Shown here piece after piece: positions 24,930 to 37,059 of a stretch of DNA of 64,000 nucleotides. The DNA comes from Bugulina stolonifera (lineage: Eukaryota; Bryozoa; Gymnolaemata; Cheilostomatida; Bugulidae). The notes beneath the pieces were generated by a model. It had not been told where the DNA came from. It saw only the letters and a list, made by a program, of their open reading frames with translations, and ran no database searches. Positions within the stretch are counted from its first letter, which is position 1. Every line of letters begins with the position of its first letter. The stretch lies in the NCBI GenBank assembly GCA_935421135.1, contig OW285196.1:4073001-4137000 (forward strand). The letters are read 5' to 3'. Made by a program: the position numbers and the translations under genes.

Positions 24930-25830
24930 TGTTCTAAAATAAATTATCCTCAAGTAATCACTATTGGGTCAATTAGTAGGGTCTATGACATGTTGTTTCA
25001 CGCTCTAACTGCTATATGTAATTATTCCAATGGTTTGTAAAGATAACCAATGTTCTACAATAAGGGTTTGCCTGCGTTGATACAAAGTTGTATTCAACAA
25101 TGTCTCTAATTGGATGTTGTAAATTGAGAAAATTTGCATAGTGTAGAGTTGATGTCGCAAGAAGTGGTGTGACCATTAAAATAAAATCCATCAACTACAT
25201 ATTTTCTCTAGAAATAGTTGGGCTTGTTGGTTTCCTTTCTTTATTGGATTTTGAGAAAAGGTCGGCACTCACATGCTCGGTCATAGGCTAAAGGTTTAAA
25301 TTAAGTGCCACTATCACACACCAACTCCAATAGCTGTGTAAACAGTCTCGAGGTTAATTCACAGGACAGTAACTCAGCTATGCTGAGAACTATTCCACAT
25401 AGTTATACCACAGCCATTATTCCTGTTGTTCTGTCGTAAAACCTAGGAACATTTTCTTTCTGTTTGCATCACAGGTGAACGGTCTCAGTGTTATCTGAAA
25501 TTTTCCCAGCAAGCTCTGCCACTCTCATTGTGATACAATTTCAGACACCTTTATTGTAATCACTATGCGCTGTTTCTTTATGGCTGGCTCTGTTTCATCC
25601 AATTAACTGTGTGCTAGGCAATACTTGCTTGCAGACATAGATTGATTTCCCAGCACTGGCGTCTCTGGGCACATACTTCAGGTTCTCGCCATTTTTTTTG
25701 ACAAATGGGAAGTTAATCTGGGAGCAGCGCAAACATTTCTATGAATCTATAATGAAATATAATTCCTGATTATAGTAAATCCAAATACATCTTCTTAGAG
25801 TTTTTCTTACTGAACTTTTTCAACAGTTTT
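24930..25830 (-). repeat. Unrecognised repeat family, copy 3
   Basis: Matches 7422-8450. Minus-strand pieces include KCLRCSQINFPFVKKNG followed by ENLKYVPRDASAGKSIYVCK, the most open version of this segment in the window, and MTEHVSADLFSKSNKER near the left end. The right-hand part seen in copies 1 and 2 (the MDLLESWF piece) is absent. Confidence 0.5.
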
Positions 25831-26204
25831 TTGTGAAAATGTACTCATTTTGGAAATAATTCAATGAATAATTGTTCAACACCTTTTGTGACTTTTTTCT
25901 ACTATCAACAGGGTTACTTAATGCTGGTATTATATTTGTTTTGAGGTTGCTGTGAGTCCGCTGTAAAAGTTTACACATTGTATATTTAAACTTTGCATCT
26001 AAGCTCTTCTAGCCTGCTGATAAATCATAACCACTAATAATAACCAATCTGTACAAGTCATGTAGCCTACTACATCTTATCAATCTAAAGTTGATTAAAC
26101 TGTTGCTACAACAGATTAATTTTGGAATAATTCTTTATGAAACACTCAACCCAGAAACTGATTGAATGTAACAAGTATATGCAGTATAAATGTTATGCAC
26201 CTCA

Positions 26205-26402
26205 CCTTTTCTACTCTATCTCCCACAATGAACCCTTCCTTACACCCAGGAACTGAGCATTCATGCCCATCAACTAGATTAGTCCAAGAAATCACTATAT
26301 CTATCACATGCTTGCAAAGATTCTCAATATCCGTTCGACAACTGTCATCATTACTGACTTCGACGAGTTCGTTATGCAAGGAGGATGTATGCAGCGGTTA
26401 AT
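26205..26402 (-). CDS. Exon-like frame with a CxxPGC motif
   Basis: The minus-strand frame reads LHNELVEVSNDDSCRTDIEN, then later GHECSVPGCKEGFIVGDRVEK, ending at a consensus donor GTGAGG. The CSVPGC...GD pattern weakly resembles the Cys-containing region of KDZ-type (Kyakuja-Dileera-Zisupton) transposon proteins. A stop precedes it, so it would have to be spliced to an upstream exon, perhaps from 26436-26768. Family and function are unproven. Confidence 0.3.
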
Positions 26403-26435
26403 GGATGAAATACATCTCCTCAATTCGCTGTGGTT

Positions 26436-26768
26436 CTATGAGGCTTCCTCAGTAAGAGCCAAATACTGATCGGATAGACTGGAAAAACCAGTGTGCGGCA
26501 TCTCACTCTGGGCTGAGTACAGCTCAACTAAACTGGTTATGACCACAGTTTTACTAGAGATCATGAAATATGTGTGGCGAGCTGTTGATGTTGCTTCAGG
26601 GTTGAATACCCGATTTACCAGCTTTAATTTTCTGAGTGTTAGACTAAGAGCGAACATCTGGAGCACCTTCTGTGATAGGAATGTCCTACTTTTGTGCCTT
26701 CCAGAGCGTTGTCTGAAATTGTTGACGGTCTTGGGTCCACCTTTAGGCCACCATCGCACAAGCAGCAT
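26436..26768 (-). CDS. Unrecognised 110-aa frame
   Basis: Open minus-strand frame with a basic start (RSGRHKSRTFLSQKVLQMF) and no recognised domain. The opposite strand is also open over most of it. It lies just upstream of the CxxPGC exon-like frame, so the two may belong to one decayed element. Evidence is weak. Confidence 0.2.
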   Translation of the reverse strand: MLLVRWWPKGGPKTVNNFRQRSGRHKSRTFLSQKVLQMFALSLTLRKLKLVNRVFNPEATSTARHTYFMISSKTVVITSLVELYSAQSEMPHTGFSSLSDQYLALTEEAS

Positions 26769-27564
26769 TTCATTTGGTATGGTATCAACTACAACTACAT
26801 TTTTCTTGATTTTGTATGTTTAGTAGGGACCCACATACCCAATTTATATATGCTGCTACTCATTGAATTCTACTTTATGTTCTATAATATCAAATGAAAG
26901 CTGAGACTGGGCATGTCAGCTAGCAGGTACAATAAACTGACTCTAGCAAAGAGAGAATGAGACTTTTTGACAAGTACTAATGTGTGGTTAGTATGTACAT
27001 TGCATTAGAGTTCTGAACAAGTATTTTTTTACAACTTCCCAATTGGAGAGACTTCAGATTGATGACAGTTATGCACTTTAGCAGTAGTAGTATTTTAGAT
27101 GTAGAAACACAAAACTTTTGTAATATAATACCAGCTTAGTTGATTCAATCCCCACAAAGCAATCTGAACCCTGATGAATAAACCAAGTAAAATTGAGTGA
27201 ACAATCCTTTTGGGTGTAGTTGAGATGATGAAATTGCATAGCCTTAGTAATTTTGTTTTTATAGCTAGTGTTCAAGCCACTGGTGGTAAACCAAGTACAC
27301 TGCATGTAAATAGAGAGAAAGCAAATTCTTCTGCTTTAACTTTGGCCTATGACAGATGGATCAAGGATGCTATGTGAATGCTATATTAAGCAACAGCGTC
27401 ATAAAACTTTGTTGTTTAGACATCGATCAATATGGACTGCTATGAAAATGTTGCTTTCTCTCCCTTGCTATCTAAATTTATTAATAAAACTGATGTTGGT
27501 AAAGTTGTGTCAGTAGCTGAATTATATTTATATTATAAAATTACATCATGTTTACATCATGAGA

Positions 27565-27935
27565 TTAGTCTAACTTGTATAATTAGTCTTCTACATGTCC
27601 CCATGCCATCCATATTTCGAAATAAGGATGTACCAGTACCTTTGTGTACAGACAACATGTGTCGAAAGAGCGTTACAGTAGTTAGGATGGTCGATAATTC
27701 ACTATACAAAACTAGTGAGGCATTAAAATACATGTACTACTAGCATCTCAGTTGACAGCATATACATGTAGGTCAATGGTCATAGTAAAGTATTTAGTAA
27801 CTTACAATCAGTTATGTATATTACTCGCCTGTGAACTATCTTTTCAGTATATGAAAGGTAGATGAAGCCTTCCATTTGTTTTATTGCATTTGCTTATCTT
27901 TTCTACGCTCTGGACTTTTAAAAAAATCACCTGTC
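27565..27935 (-). pseudogene. RRM-like gene fragment, alpha subtype (broken)
   Basis: Exon 4 (27565-27639) reads VLVHPYFEIWMAWGHVED and then TAA, six residues early. Exon 3 (27829-27935, 107 nt) reads GQVIFLKVQSVEKISKC and has an in-frame TGA near its end. Its donor is CAG|GCGAGTAA, a GC-AG type. At about 28160 only the edge of exon 2 with its donor (CATG|GTAAGA) remains, and exon 1 was not found. Confidence 0.65.
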
Positions 27936-28499
27936 CTGTTACATTGTTGTCATGTGTAGCAATCAAACAAAATATTATCATAACATCAGGATATAGTTTT
28001 GGTCAGTGACTTCACCAAACTTTTAACTTGGGTAAATGTTGCCTGTCCTGTGCAAAAGTCACTGTTAGAGTATAGTTCTTGGCAACTTGCTTTCTGTCAT
28101 CACGTTGATCTAGGTAATAATTACTGGTAAATAATGATTATTTATACTAAAAATTTGTTTCTCTTACCATGCATGCAAGAGTTGACGACACATATATAAA
28201 ATTTGAACCATTCCATTCATAAAATGCTCTCCAGATACACAACAATACAAGAACAAAGAAGGATATAGAGTGAGCTAATTAGGGAGAAAGAAAACGTGAC
28301 ATTTGTAGATTAGAAAATCATTTTGATCAGCTATTTCGTTTTGTCGTTGCTTTAAGAAATACATAGGCTGAGTTTGTGAGGAGTTTAATCTTTAATACTG
28401 TACACTGGCACTAAATAGTGTCTGACTATATGTATATTATTATCAAGAGTTTGATCAACAGGTGCTGATGCAGTCACATTGTTGATTTTGTAGAAGTTA

Positions 28500-29145
28500 A
28501 GTTCATTTAATACATATCTCTTTCTTTTTTTTGATTTTTTACCTTAATTGGTTTCAAATGATTCTTTTGACGTGTTTTCATGGTGTGTAAATTTTTATGC
28601 AAGTCGACTGGAAAATTGGTGGATTGATAAAAAAGATTTTTGTGGGATATTACTAAACAATATTTATAGAGCATAGGGATGGGCATGATTTTCAGCTCAG
28701 CAAATTTATTTGAAATGTGTGAATTTGGTGGCATAGATGAGATAATTCTCAGCGCTTTTTTCTGGCTAATAGTCAATTTATAAATTGAATATTCTGGTTC
28801 GTGACCCCAAAACCCGATATCATAGATGAGGTGAGGGTAAATGAAGAAATAATACAGGTTTAACATAGTTTTTTCATTAAGAAATTTTGTAAGGTAGCAA
28901 AACTTCACTAGCAAAAAGCTGATATTATTGATCATGTGATTAATATGCTTTTCAAAATTACAATGTTTGTCTAAAGTTATCCCTAGAAACTTGATGTTGT
29001 CCACTACTTCAAGCTTGTCAATGAAAAGAGTTGTTAAAATCAATTTTTTTTTGTGGATTTCTGAAGATAACCTGCATTGTCTTACTAAAATTTATAATCA
29101 GTTTGTTAGCTATGCACCACTCATCAATTCTTAAAGCTCGTCAGA
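28500..29145 (-). mobile_element. LINE reverse-transcriptase C-terminal fragment
   Basis: A 178-aa minus frame contains FLGITLDKHCNFEKHINHM and LYYFFIYPHLIYDIGFWG, the region just after the RT catalytic core in CR1/jockey-like LINEs. The frame extends upstream as WCIANKLIINFSKTMQVIF after a shift in an A9 run near 29045. It differs from the 37-kb LINE, so it is a second family. The catalytic FADD box and endonuclease are missing. Confidence 0.75.
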
Positions 29146-30217
29146 AGCATTCATTTGATTGTCACAGATCAAATTTGTGTCATATCTATCTAATAGTTGA
29201 ATACCATGAGTATCAAACTACATGTATTAGATATTTACATCCATTGTAATTATATCTAAGCTCATTCTGTTTGATTATAAAGTAGTGAACAACTACAGTA
29301 GCTGTTTAAAACTAAATTAGTTTCCTTTATTCAAATGTAGTACAAGTTATATTTACTTATGATATGCAATAGATGAAAGTAAGAATAGTAGTAATCAAAA
29401 GAGTTCAATACAGCAAACCCAGTCTATTCTAGTTGATTGCTTGATCAATAATTTTAGATTAAAGAGAGATTTTACTTACATATTGTGTGTGAGAGAGATA
29501 GTACATGTATTCAGAGTAGCTCTATTTTGACACCAAGGGAACTGATACCAGAGTGATCTGCTAGTTCTCAGTACAGATACTTTGATATAATGGGGAGAAA
29601 GTGTCAGATGTTGTAGCCAACTTAATCTCTCTTTACGTACAACAGCTGAAATAATTATGTTTAATCTCCCTATTGTTCATCTCTGTCATCCTTCCACATC
29701 ATTTAATAGCTGAATGTGTCAAACTTTAATGACATCATATTTGATATCTGGATGTTGAAGTTCATGAGAAAACTTGTCAATGCTGGTTCTGTTTCTTACA
29801 CCGATTGAACTGTAGCTATAACTATTTCCCAAGTACTACAAGTCTAGTTTGATGCTAGAAAGCTTTGAATAACTTGAGACAATAAATTGCCAGGAAAATC
29901 TACAGTGATTAAGCATTGAAAAAGTGTGGTATTTTTTCAAATGAAACTCTGTAGCTAATTGGTGTAATGTAGGCCTACATCATGTTATCAGACTATTCTT
30001 AAACAAATAATATCTGTGTAAGTAGGGGAGGGCATTGTATAGGTTTTGCTTTAGTTCTCTGCTACAGCAAGCCACTTTCTGAAAATTGCTGCATCATATA
30101 TGAATACTATTGTTTAATTATTTCACCACAAGTAGTCTAACACTACTCATGCTAAGCTAAATAAGAATAATAGCAGCATAATTTTAGCAAAAGTTCTATT
30201 TTATTTATTAAAAAATC
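29146..30217. repeat. Unit flank upstream of the 27.6-kb fragment
   Basis: 29250-29960 matches 32.4-33.5 and 58.8-59.9 kb in fragments (shared 'agagttcaatacagcaaac', 'acaacagctgaaataatta'). The candidate terminal exon seen at 33238 is decayed here (29860-29960). Confidence 0.5.
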
Positions 30218-31542
30218 TCATTCTAACATATACAAATAGTCATTTACATTTCCCCATGCCATCCATCGCTCCTGATAAGGATGTACTAGCACCTGCAAGC
30301 AAAGAAAATGTGAGGTAAACAAGCGCTAACTGAGAATATTTACTGCATAGTACCGTAGACCAATCTCTCATATACATATACATATAATATAAATATATAT
30401 ATAAACATTTTATATATCTGATATGAATTTGAAATCATTAGGTCGATTGGAATAGTGTTCCCAACTAAATCCTAAAATAATGCAGCAACAATATAATTGG
30501 TACCAGTATTATATTTCGGCTCCAATCAAGCATTAAGCTATTAATGTATACTGAAATATGCTACTCGCCGGTGACTCATCCTTTTCATAAATTGGGGGTA
30601 AAATAACTCTTCTTTCTCTAATAATGCACCTCAATACCAGTCTTTTCACACTTTCCAGATTCTCAAATGTTGCAGTTCCTGTGCAAAAGTAAAACGAGAA
30701 TATATCCAAGCACGACAAAACTTTGTTTAATGACTGGTAGGCCTATCACTCTGGTTTAGTTGATAACTAGTAAAGAATATTCTGTTTGATTGATGTTCAG
30801 TTCACATTTCACTACCAGTTTGTTAACACTTTCATTGTTTGCAAATGTTTTGATTCCTGTGTAAAAATCAAATAAAGTTTATGCAAACAGGATATGATTT
30901 TATTTTATGACCATGAGTTAGCTATGGTTTGCTTGACAATATAGTTAAACATTTTTAATTGTTTCAGGGTTGGTTATCTTACCATATGAACGGTTTGGTT
31001 GGTGGAATTTCATAAATATCACTTTTACCTTTCCATATTGAGACAGAAAAGCTTCGAGAGTCTCGACAATATATTTATTGATAATGTATAATATTTATAA
31101 TTGCGTCTGACTGGGTACAGAGTGTGCACCCTGGCAACATACAGCCTGAGCACCAGAGAGAGGGAAGTGTGGCTAACCAAGCTGACACTAGTCTAATATC
31201 AACAGTCTACATGCAACTGAATATTATAATGTGACATTGTACTTATATAAATAACATTGCTGAACTGAAATCAATAAAATACGTCAGACTTTGACTTAAA
31301 AAGGGCTCCAAGGCATAAATAGTGACAAAGTCGTACATGTGCATCGAGACACAACAACTGGGGTGATACAATGCAGGGTAAATTTTCATGCAAAAGTAGC
31401 ACATCACATAACACCTAAATAGTAGCCTAAATATATGTGATGAATTTTACTTACGTTCAGTGTAGTCAGCCGGTATATGACTTAAAAACACTTTATTGGA
31501 GTACTTCCTGTGTTTGCTTTCATAGTCCGTGAAAATATCCAT
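30218..31542 (-). CDS. Mini-RRM protein gene, alpha subtype; coding intact but one acceptor altered
   Basis: Exons: 31455-31542, 30983-31063, 30569-30678, 30218-30292 (354 nt, 117 aa plus TGA). Exon 1 starts MDIFTDYESKHRKYSNK and holds VFLSHIP (RNP2-like). Exon 2 gives TLEAFLSQYGKVKVIFM. Exon 3 gives ATFENLESVKRLVLRC (RNP1-like strand and helix 2). Exon 4 gives VLVHPYQERWMAWGNV and ends YLYMLE. All exon lengths equal those of the open copies. Two oddities: exon 2 starts after TCG where other copies have TAG, so the in-frame acceptor is lost; and exon 3 ends CCG|GCGAGT, a GC donor. Either transcripts use another acceptor or this is a young pseudogene. Confidence 0.6.
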
Positions 31543-33237
31543 ATTCTATTTCTTTCTATAAACAAAAACACACTGATGTCTGTAATGTGTGGCACACAGT
31601 CATGAAAGATTGCATTATTTAGAGCATCTGAAACCAATTTCTTTAAGTATATCATATTAGTCTTTAGGATAGATGATAATATTACTACAAACATGTTGCC
31701 TTCTTTACTAAAAATATATTGTTTAAAATTATCAGTTGCTTATTTAATATGAACTTCGCTGAAGTAACTACCTGAGTGCATTTGAGTGAGAAAATCGCAA
31801 AACTAGTTTTAGAGTGTGAATGAAGGATGAGACAACATAACCTTTGCATACAGGTAGTTCAGAAAATGAATTGGATAATAATTTTCATCTATTGAATTTA
31901 GTTGTTCAATAAAAACTGCATGTAGATAGCTTCATGGCTGGAGACAAGAAGAACTGACTATACAATAAGCAATCAGCATAGAAGGAAGTGAACACTACCT
32001 TTCTCTAGATGATAACTTGACATAATAACATGTCCATGTGTATATGAGTAAGGTGTTACTTACAGATGGAGCTGCTTTGTAGAGACATTGTCAATAGAAT
32101 GGATGGTGTAGAATTGCTGACATAAAGCAATGTAATGAAGGCTTCCGCTTTACATGTATATTTGTCATATTATGCAAGAAATGTATGAAAGGGAGAATAC
32201 AAATGCAAGTAAAATAGTACATAATGGCAATACTGAAACTAGAGTAGGTTTTTTAACAGTATTGAAATAATACCTGAAAGTTGGTTTTTGTTTCCAGAGA
32301 GAACAATGAAGAGAAAACCAACTGGTAATAAAGTCTACACTCAAAAGAGTTCAATACAGCAAACCCAGTCTATTCTAGTTGATTACTTGATCAATATAGA
32401 TTAAAGAGAGATTTTACTTACATGTTGTGTGTGAGAGAAAGTAAATGTATCTAGAGTAAATCTATGGTAACACTAAGGGTACTGATATCAGAATGAGCTG
32501 TTAGTTCTCAGTACAGATGCTTTTATATGATGAAGAGAAAGTGTCAGATGTTGTACCCAACTTAATCTCTCCATACAGCAGCTCAGTTAATTATATTTCA
32601 TCCCTCTATACACAACAGCTAAATTAATCGTGTTTAATCTTCTTCCTATTGTTCAGCTATGTCATCATTTCACACCATTTAATAGCTAGATGTGTCAAAC
32701 TTTAATGACAACCTATTTTGATATCTTTCTTTGAAGTTTATGAGAAAACTTGTCAATGCTGGTTCTGTTTCTTACACCAATTTAACTCTAGCTATAACTA
32801 TCTTCCAAGTTCTACATTGCTTAGTTTCTCTTAACTCATAGACTTGACCATAAGTATCCAACTATTAGATATCTACATACATGTGCATTGTAATTATATC
32901 TCTGCTCATTTTATTTGAGTATAAAGCAGTGAACAACTAGCTGCTTAAAACTAAATTAGTTTCATTAATTCAAATGTGGTATAAGTTATGTATACTTATA
33001 ATATGCAGGGTAAGCATGCACTAGATCAAAATGGGAACTGTTATATGCATCAATGTACATGTACAATGCCTACAATGCAGGTTGTATGCAGAAGATGTTA
33101 TGGTATTATTTTGATCTGCGATAACTTGTATTTGAGTTATTTTGTTAGACCTGAGGCTACAGATTCTGTTTCATTGGTCAGACAAGGTATTATCACCACA
33201 ATGCATTTCACTGGTTGCTCATAGTTTGCATCCAGTA
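31543..33237. repeat. Upstream block of the alpha gene
   Basis: Collinear with 46456-48682 (which has a solo LTR inserted) and 56896-59723 (which has a MITE inserted). The pre-insertion site of the MITE is at 32245-32246 and that of the LTR at 32975-32979. No coding region is supported. Confidence 0.7.
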
Positions 33238-33456
33238 CTATTTGAGGTCCTTTATAAAGGCGACTTGTCTGTTTTGTGTCACTAGACACCGTTCTAGCAG
33301 AGGTTTGCTGCTAGAAAGCATTGTATGACTTGAGGTAATAAATTGCCAGAAAAGTCCACACTGATTAAGCATTGAGAAAGTTTGGCATTCTTCCAAATGA
33401 ACCTCTGTGAAGAGGAATTCAATGATTCTGCAAACATCCACCAGTCTTGTGACTAC
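33238..33456 (-). CDS. Candidate terminal exon, 72 aa, copy A
   Basis: After a pyrimidine-rich stretch and a TACTCAG acceptor, the minus strand is open: VVTRLVDVCRIIEFLFTEVH, then LEECQTFSMLNQCGLFWQF and a Lys-containing end before TAG. The same frame is kept at 48683-48898, where a 3-nt deletion changes SMLNQ to SINQ without breaking it, and in part at 59724-59897. This suggests coding constraint at some time. The upstream exon was not identified; an ATG (MES.NLQGTSSK) follows a Kozak-like ACCATGG about 190 bp upstream in the 49.1-kb copy. No known domain was recognised. Confidence 0.4.
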   Translation of the reverse strand, partial: VVTRLVDVCRIIEFLFTEVHLEECQTFSMLNQCGLFWQFITSSHTMLSSSKPLLERCLVTQNRQVAFIKDLK

Positions 33457-35288
33457 CTGAGTACAAATGAAGGAAATTATTGATTGTAGAATAATATACA
33501 TGTATACTTAATATCATGCAGTAATTTATATATTTCCGATTCTCTGGTGAACAAATTATACTCTATTTTATTGGAATGCAGAGTAAACAAATGTGCGGCT
33601 GAAGCCAGTAGAACTTTGCTGCTAGTTCCCTAAAGGATGGGACTTTCCATGGTGGAGGGAAAGTGTCAGATTTTGTACTTAACTTAATCTCTCTATACAA
33701 CAGCTCAGTTAATTATGTTAAATTTTTTTATTGATCATCTCAGCTATCCCTCCACAACTGATAGCTGAGTGTGTCAAGTTCTAATGACAGTCTATTAATG
33801 GGTTGGTTATTTGATGTCTGCGTTTTGAAGTCCGTGAGAAAACTTATCAGTACTGGTTATATCTATTGTCGCAAGCAGACTGAATCTATAATTATCTTCC
33901 AAGTTCTACTACTTTACACTTTGACTTGACACCAAGAACTTGGTTATAGTTGCCCTGGATATATACATATTCATAGTTATGCTATTGTAGTCGTCCATAA
34001 CTTGCAGAAATTACATGATTTGTACCTGTGTTGGGCTAAGCTACTGTAGGATCTACATGTTATTCAAATGCAGTATTAACCAAGTGATATAGAAAGTTGT
34101 AATAGCTTGACATATAAAATAACAGGATGTATAATAACCAGGCTCTATCAGAGAGAATTGTTTTACTGAGAAGTATTTATTGAGTTAATATGATAATAAT
34201 ATGAGCTCTGTGAATTCTGAGTCTACTCTCTTTTGTATCTGGGTAACCAAAGTTATTATTATCTATTGAGAACTTACCAACTGGAGAGAGTACAGATCCT
34301 GGTAATATTATGTTTGTCACTTGTTGACCTTATAATTTTCTAAGTATTAAAATACCCCCGTTTTGTAGACTTATGTACAAACTATGAAAATAATAATGAC
34401 TAGACAAGAATGTGATAAACAAGTCACTGATTCATTAAATTTGTTCCAATGAATGGAAGGACACAACATAGAAGGTGCTCATGTGTGGGTAACTTGATTT
34501 TTTGAATAACATCTCAACTAAGCACATATCAAATAAAAACACACTTAGAGGTGCTGGACATCAATGTTAATATCTCACACTATCTAACTTTTTAATTTGC
34601 TTTGGTTTGACATCTTTGCTCTAATAGTTGGTTCTCAGTACAAATGTTTATATGATGGAGAGAAAGTGTCTGATGTTATACTTATCTTAGTCTCTCTATA
34701 AAAGTGCCCATTACACAATATTTACTAACAGCATACTTTGCACCTATAGGGTATAATTAACATAACACAATAGAATTTTTTCGAATGGTTTAATAGAGCA
34801 TTACCCAGTATGAATGGGTCAAACCAATACAAATTTCTGAATAGGCCTACACTAATTATTAATGATTGCACCTTGTTGTCAACATATTATAACTATCTGA
34901 TCACACAAGTAAGTAATATTTGCTGGTTGTGCATACCATGTACCTGTACCATATACATGTATCATGAATGTATGTATGCTTGAATTGATGTGCATTGTTC
35001 ATTGGTGTTGCATGTACAATAATGTATATTATCATTATCAATATAATTTTTCTTATGCATAAATCTGCGTTAGTATAAGGACATACATGTAGGCTATTGC
35101 ACTTGTTTTGTTTTACTTTTCTGCTACAGTAATACCACATTTAAACTTTTATTTCACATGAGTGTTTTATTTACACTATAAGTTGGTCACACTATGATTG
35201 TACTAACATTACATATCCGTAACAAAATATGGTTAATAAAAAAATGGTAAAACTCTCATAAAAAAATTGTATCTTATTTGTTAAACGA
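33457..35288. repeat. Flank between the candidate exon and the beta gene
   Basis: Collinear with 59.9-61.7 kb. About 33.46-34.25 kb also matches 48.9-49.69 kb. In this copy the ATG frame at 33.65 kb breaks at once (MESPIL then stop). Nothing else coding was seen. Confidence 0.6.
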
Positions 35289-36282
35289 TCATTCTAACAT
35301 ATGCAGATAATCTTCTACATGTCCCCACCCCATCCACTTCTCTTGATGAGGGTGTACCAGCACCTGCAAGCACAGTATAACATGTGTCAAAAGAGAGTTG
35401 ACCTACATTAATATGCCTTACATGTACATGTATATGCATAATATAAACCTTTGGTAGCTAGATTATACAGTCTACATACATGTGCACTATGCCATATTTA
35501 TGTGAACTTAATACAACCTAGCTGACTAGAACACCATTATTATTGAGCTACAGGCATATAAGGAAAGGAGAATCTACAATAATTCCTTTAGCAGCATTAG
35601 TATGTGTGAAGTTAATAAATGATATGATGAATCTATATGGTCATTTAATTAGTAAACAAATCTATCGCCTACTCACAGATGACCTCTCTCCATAATATAT
35701 AGATGGCATGTGCAACCTACCATCTAATCTGTCACATCTTTCAATTAATTCACCTGCGGCTTGTCTTTCCATGAACCTAGCCATACCTGTGCAAACATAA
35801 AGGTAAAATGACAAGAAATAACAGAAAGTTATGAGGTGTAGCATAGATTGCTTAGTAATATTATTTAGTTCTTATACATACATGCATATTGCCATATTAG
35901 ACCTGCATGTAGACTGATCAGTGTTATACTAAAACTAGTTTTTGTGTTGGTTGTGAAAAGGAGTTGCCTCCACATACTCTTAGGACGTAATGCAATGCTA
36001 AGTGCTTTCTGCTACATTCTGGAATCCAATCGTGCAGTTATTTTTATCTTCTTACAATAACTAGACTTCTTAATATTTTTGTCATCAACTATAAACATCA
36101 GAAGAAGACTGAAGACATCACAGATATTAGTGAGGTCTAAGTGTATGCAACATTGAAATGAATGAATAAAAATTATAAATCAGATGCTGCTACTTATCAA
36201 AAGAGAAAACTCAGAACTAACCTGTAGTTATATTCCTGGGAATTAGACTTAGAAATATTCCATTTGCATATCTCTCATCCAT
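35289..36282 (-). pseudogene. RRM-like gene, beta subtype, lacking exon 2
   Basis: Exon 1 (36222-36282) begins MDERYANGIFLSLIPRNITT with an ACAG|GTTAGT donor. Exon 3 (35677-35786, 110 nt) reads GMARFMERQAAGELIERC, then LDGRLHMPSIYYGERSS before GTGAGT. Exon 4 (35289-35363) reads VLVHPHQEKWMGWGHVEDYL and ends HMLE. Exon 2, present at 62286-62366 in the related copy, is missing: about 35850-35990 carries unrelated sequence instead. Direct splicing of exon 1 to 3 would join phases 1 and 1, keep the frame, and delete the middle of the RRM fold. Confidence 0.65.
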
Positions 36283-37059
36283 GTTTTTCTACAAATTTAC
36301 AAGACATACCATGAAGCACTACAGTTTCTAAACATTTAACATCCCAAGAATAGAAATCAAAATTTAAGCTTCCTTCAGTTTATTGATGTTAGTGATTAAT
36401 ACTTTATCTGCTACTTCCTTTCCTGACACACTTTAAGCTAATACAGGGGTCAGTGCCCAGTTACCCTCCTAATACTCTCCTCCTCCTACAGTATATAATT
36501 GCATACATGAGCTACATGTTCAACAGTTCTATTTAGTACATGACTAGAAAATACTTTTCTGAAATTGTGGAAAATTATGTTATGGATATTATGGTAACTC
36601 CTGATGACTAAGAATCTCATTAGTAATCAAATAGTACAATATTTTCCATTAAACTTTATTTTATAAAATAACGCTGGACAAACACAATGACACCAAAATA
36701 TACTGCAACAATTCTTTGCATAGTTGGTTAAACCATGTAACCCTAAGTTTTGTTGATAGAATGACTTTATTTCTGTAGAGATAAAATAACAGGTTGCACT
36801 TACAGATTTTATGCTCAGTGGTTGAGTGTTCACTCTAACAGATTTGCTACCAAAATGAGTTTTTGGTTCCCTGTACGGATACTTTTTTATGATTGAGAGA
36901 AAGTGTCAGATGTTGCACCCAACACAATCTCTCCATACAACAGCTGAGGCAATTATATTCAATCTCTCTATTGTTCATCTGATAGATCGAGGTGTCAAAC
37001 CTATATTCTACATTGATTATTCCTTCCTTACTCTTTGACCTGACACTGAGAACCCAGTT
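36283..37059. repeat. Unit flank left of the LINE
   Basis: Collinear with 12010-12890 and, in part, 62717-62842 plus 63647-64000. It ends at the target duplication CAGTT (37055-37059). Confidence 0.65.

Noticed and set aside
26491..26823. 110-aa plus-strand ORF
   Set aside because: Antisense to the slightly more plausible minus-strand frame; no motif.
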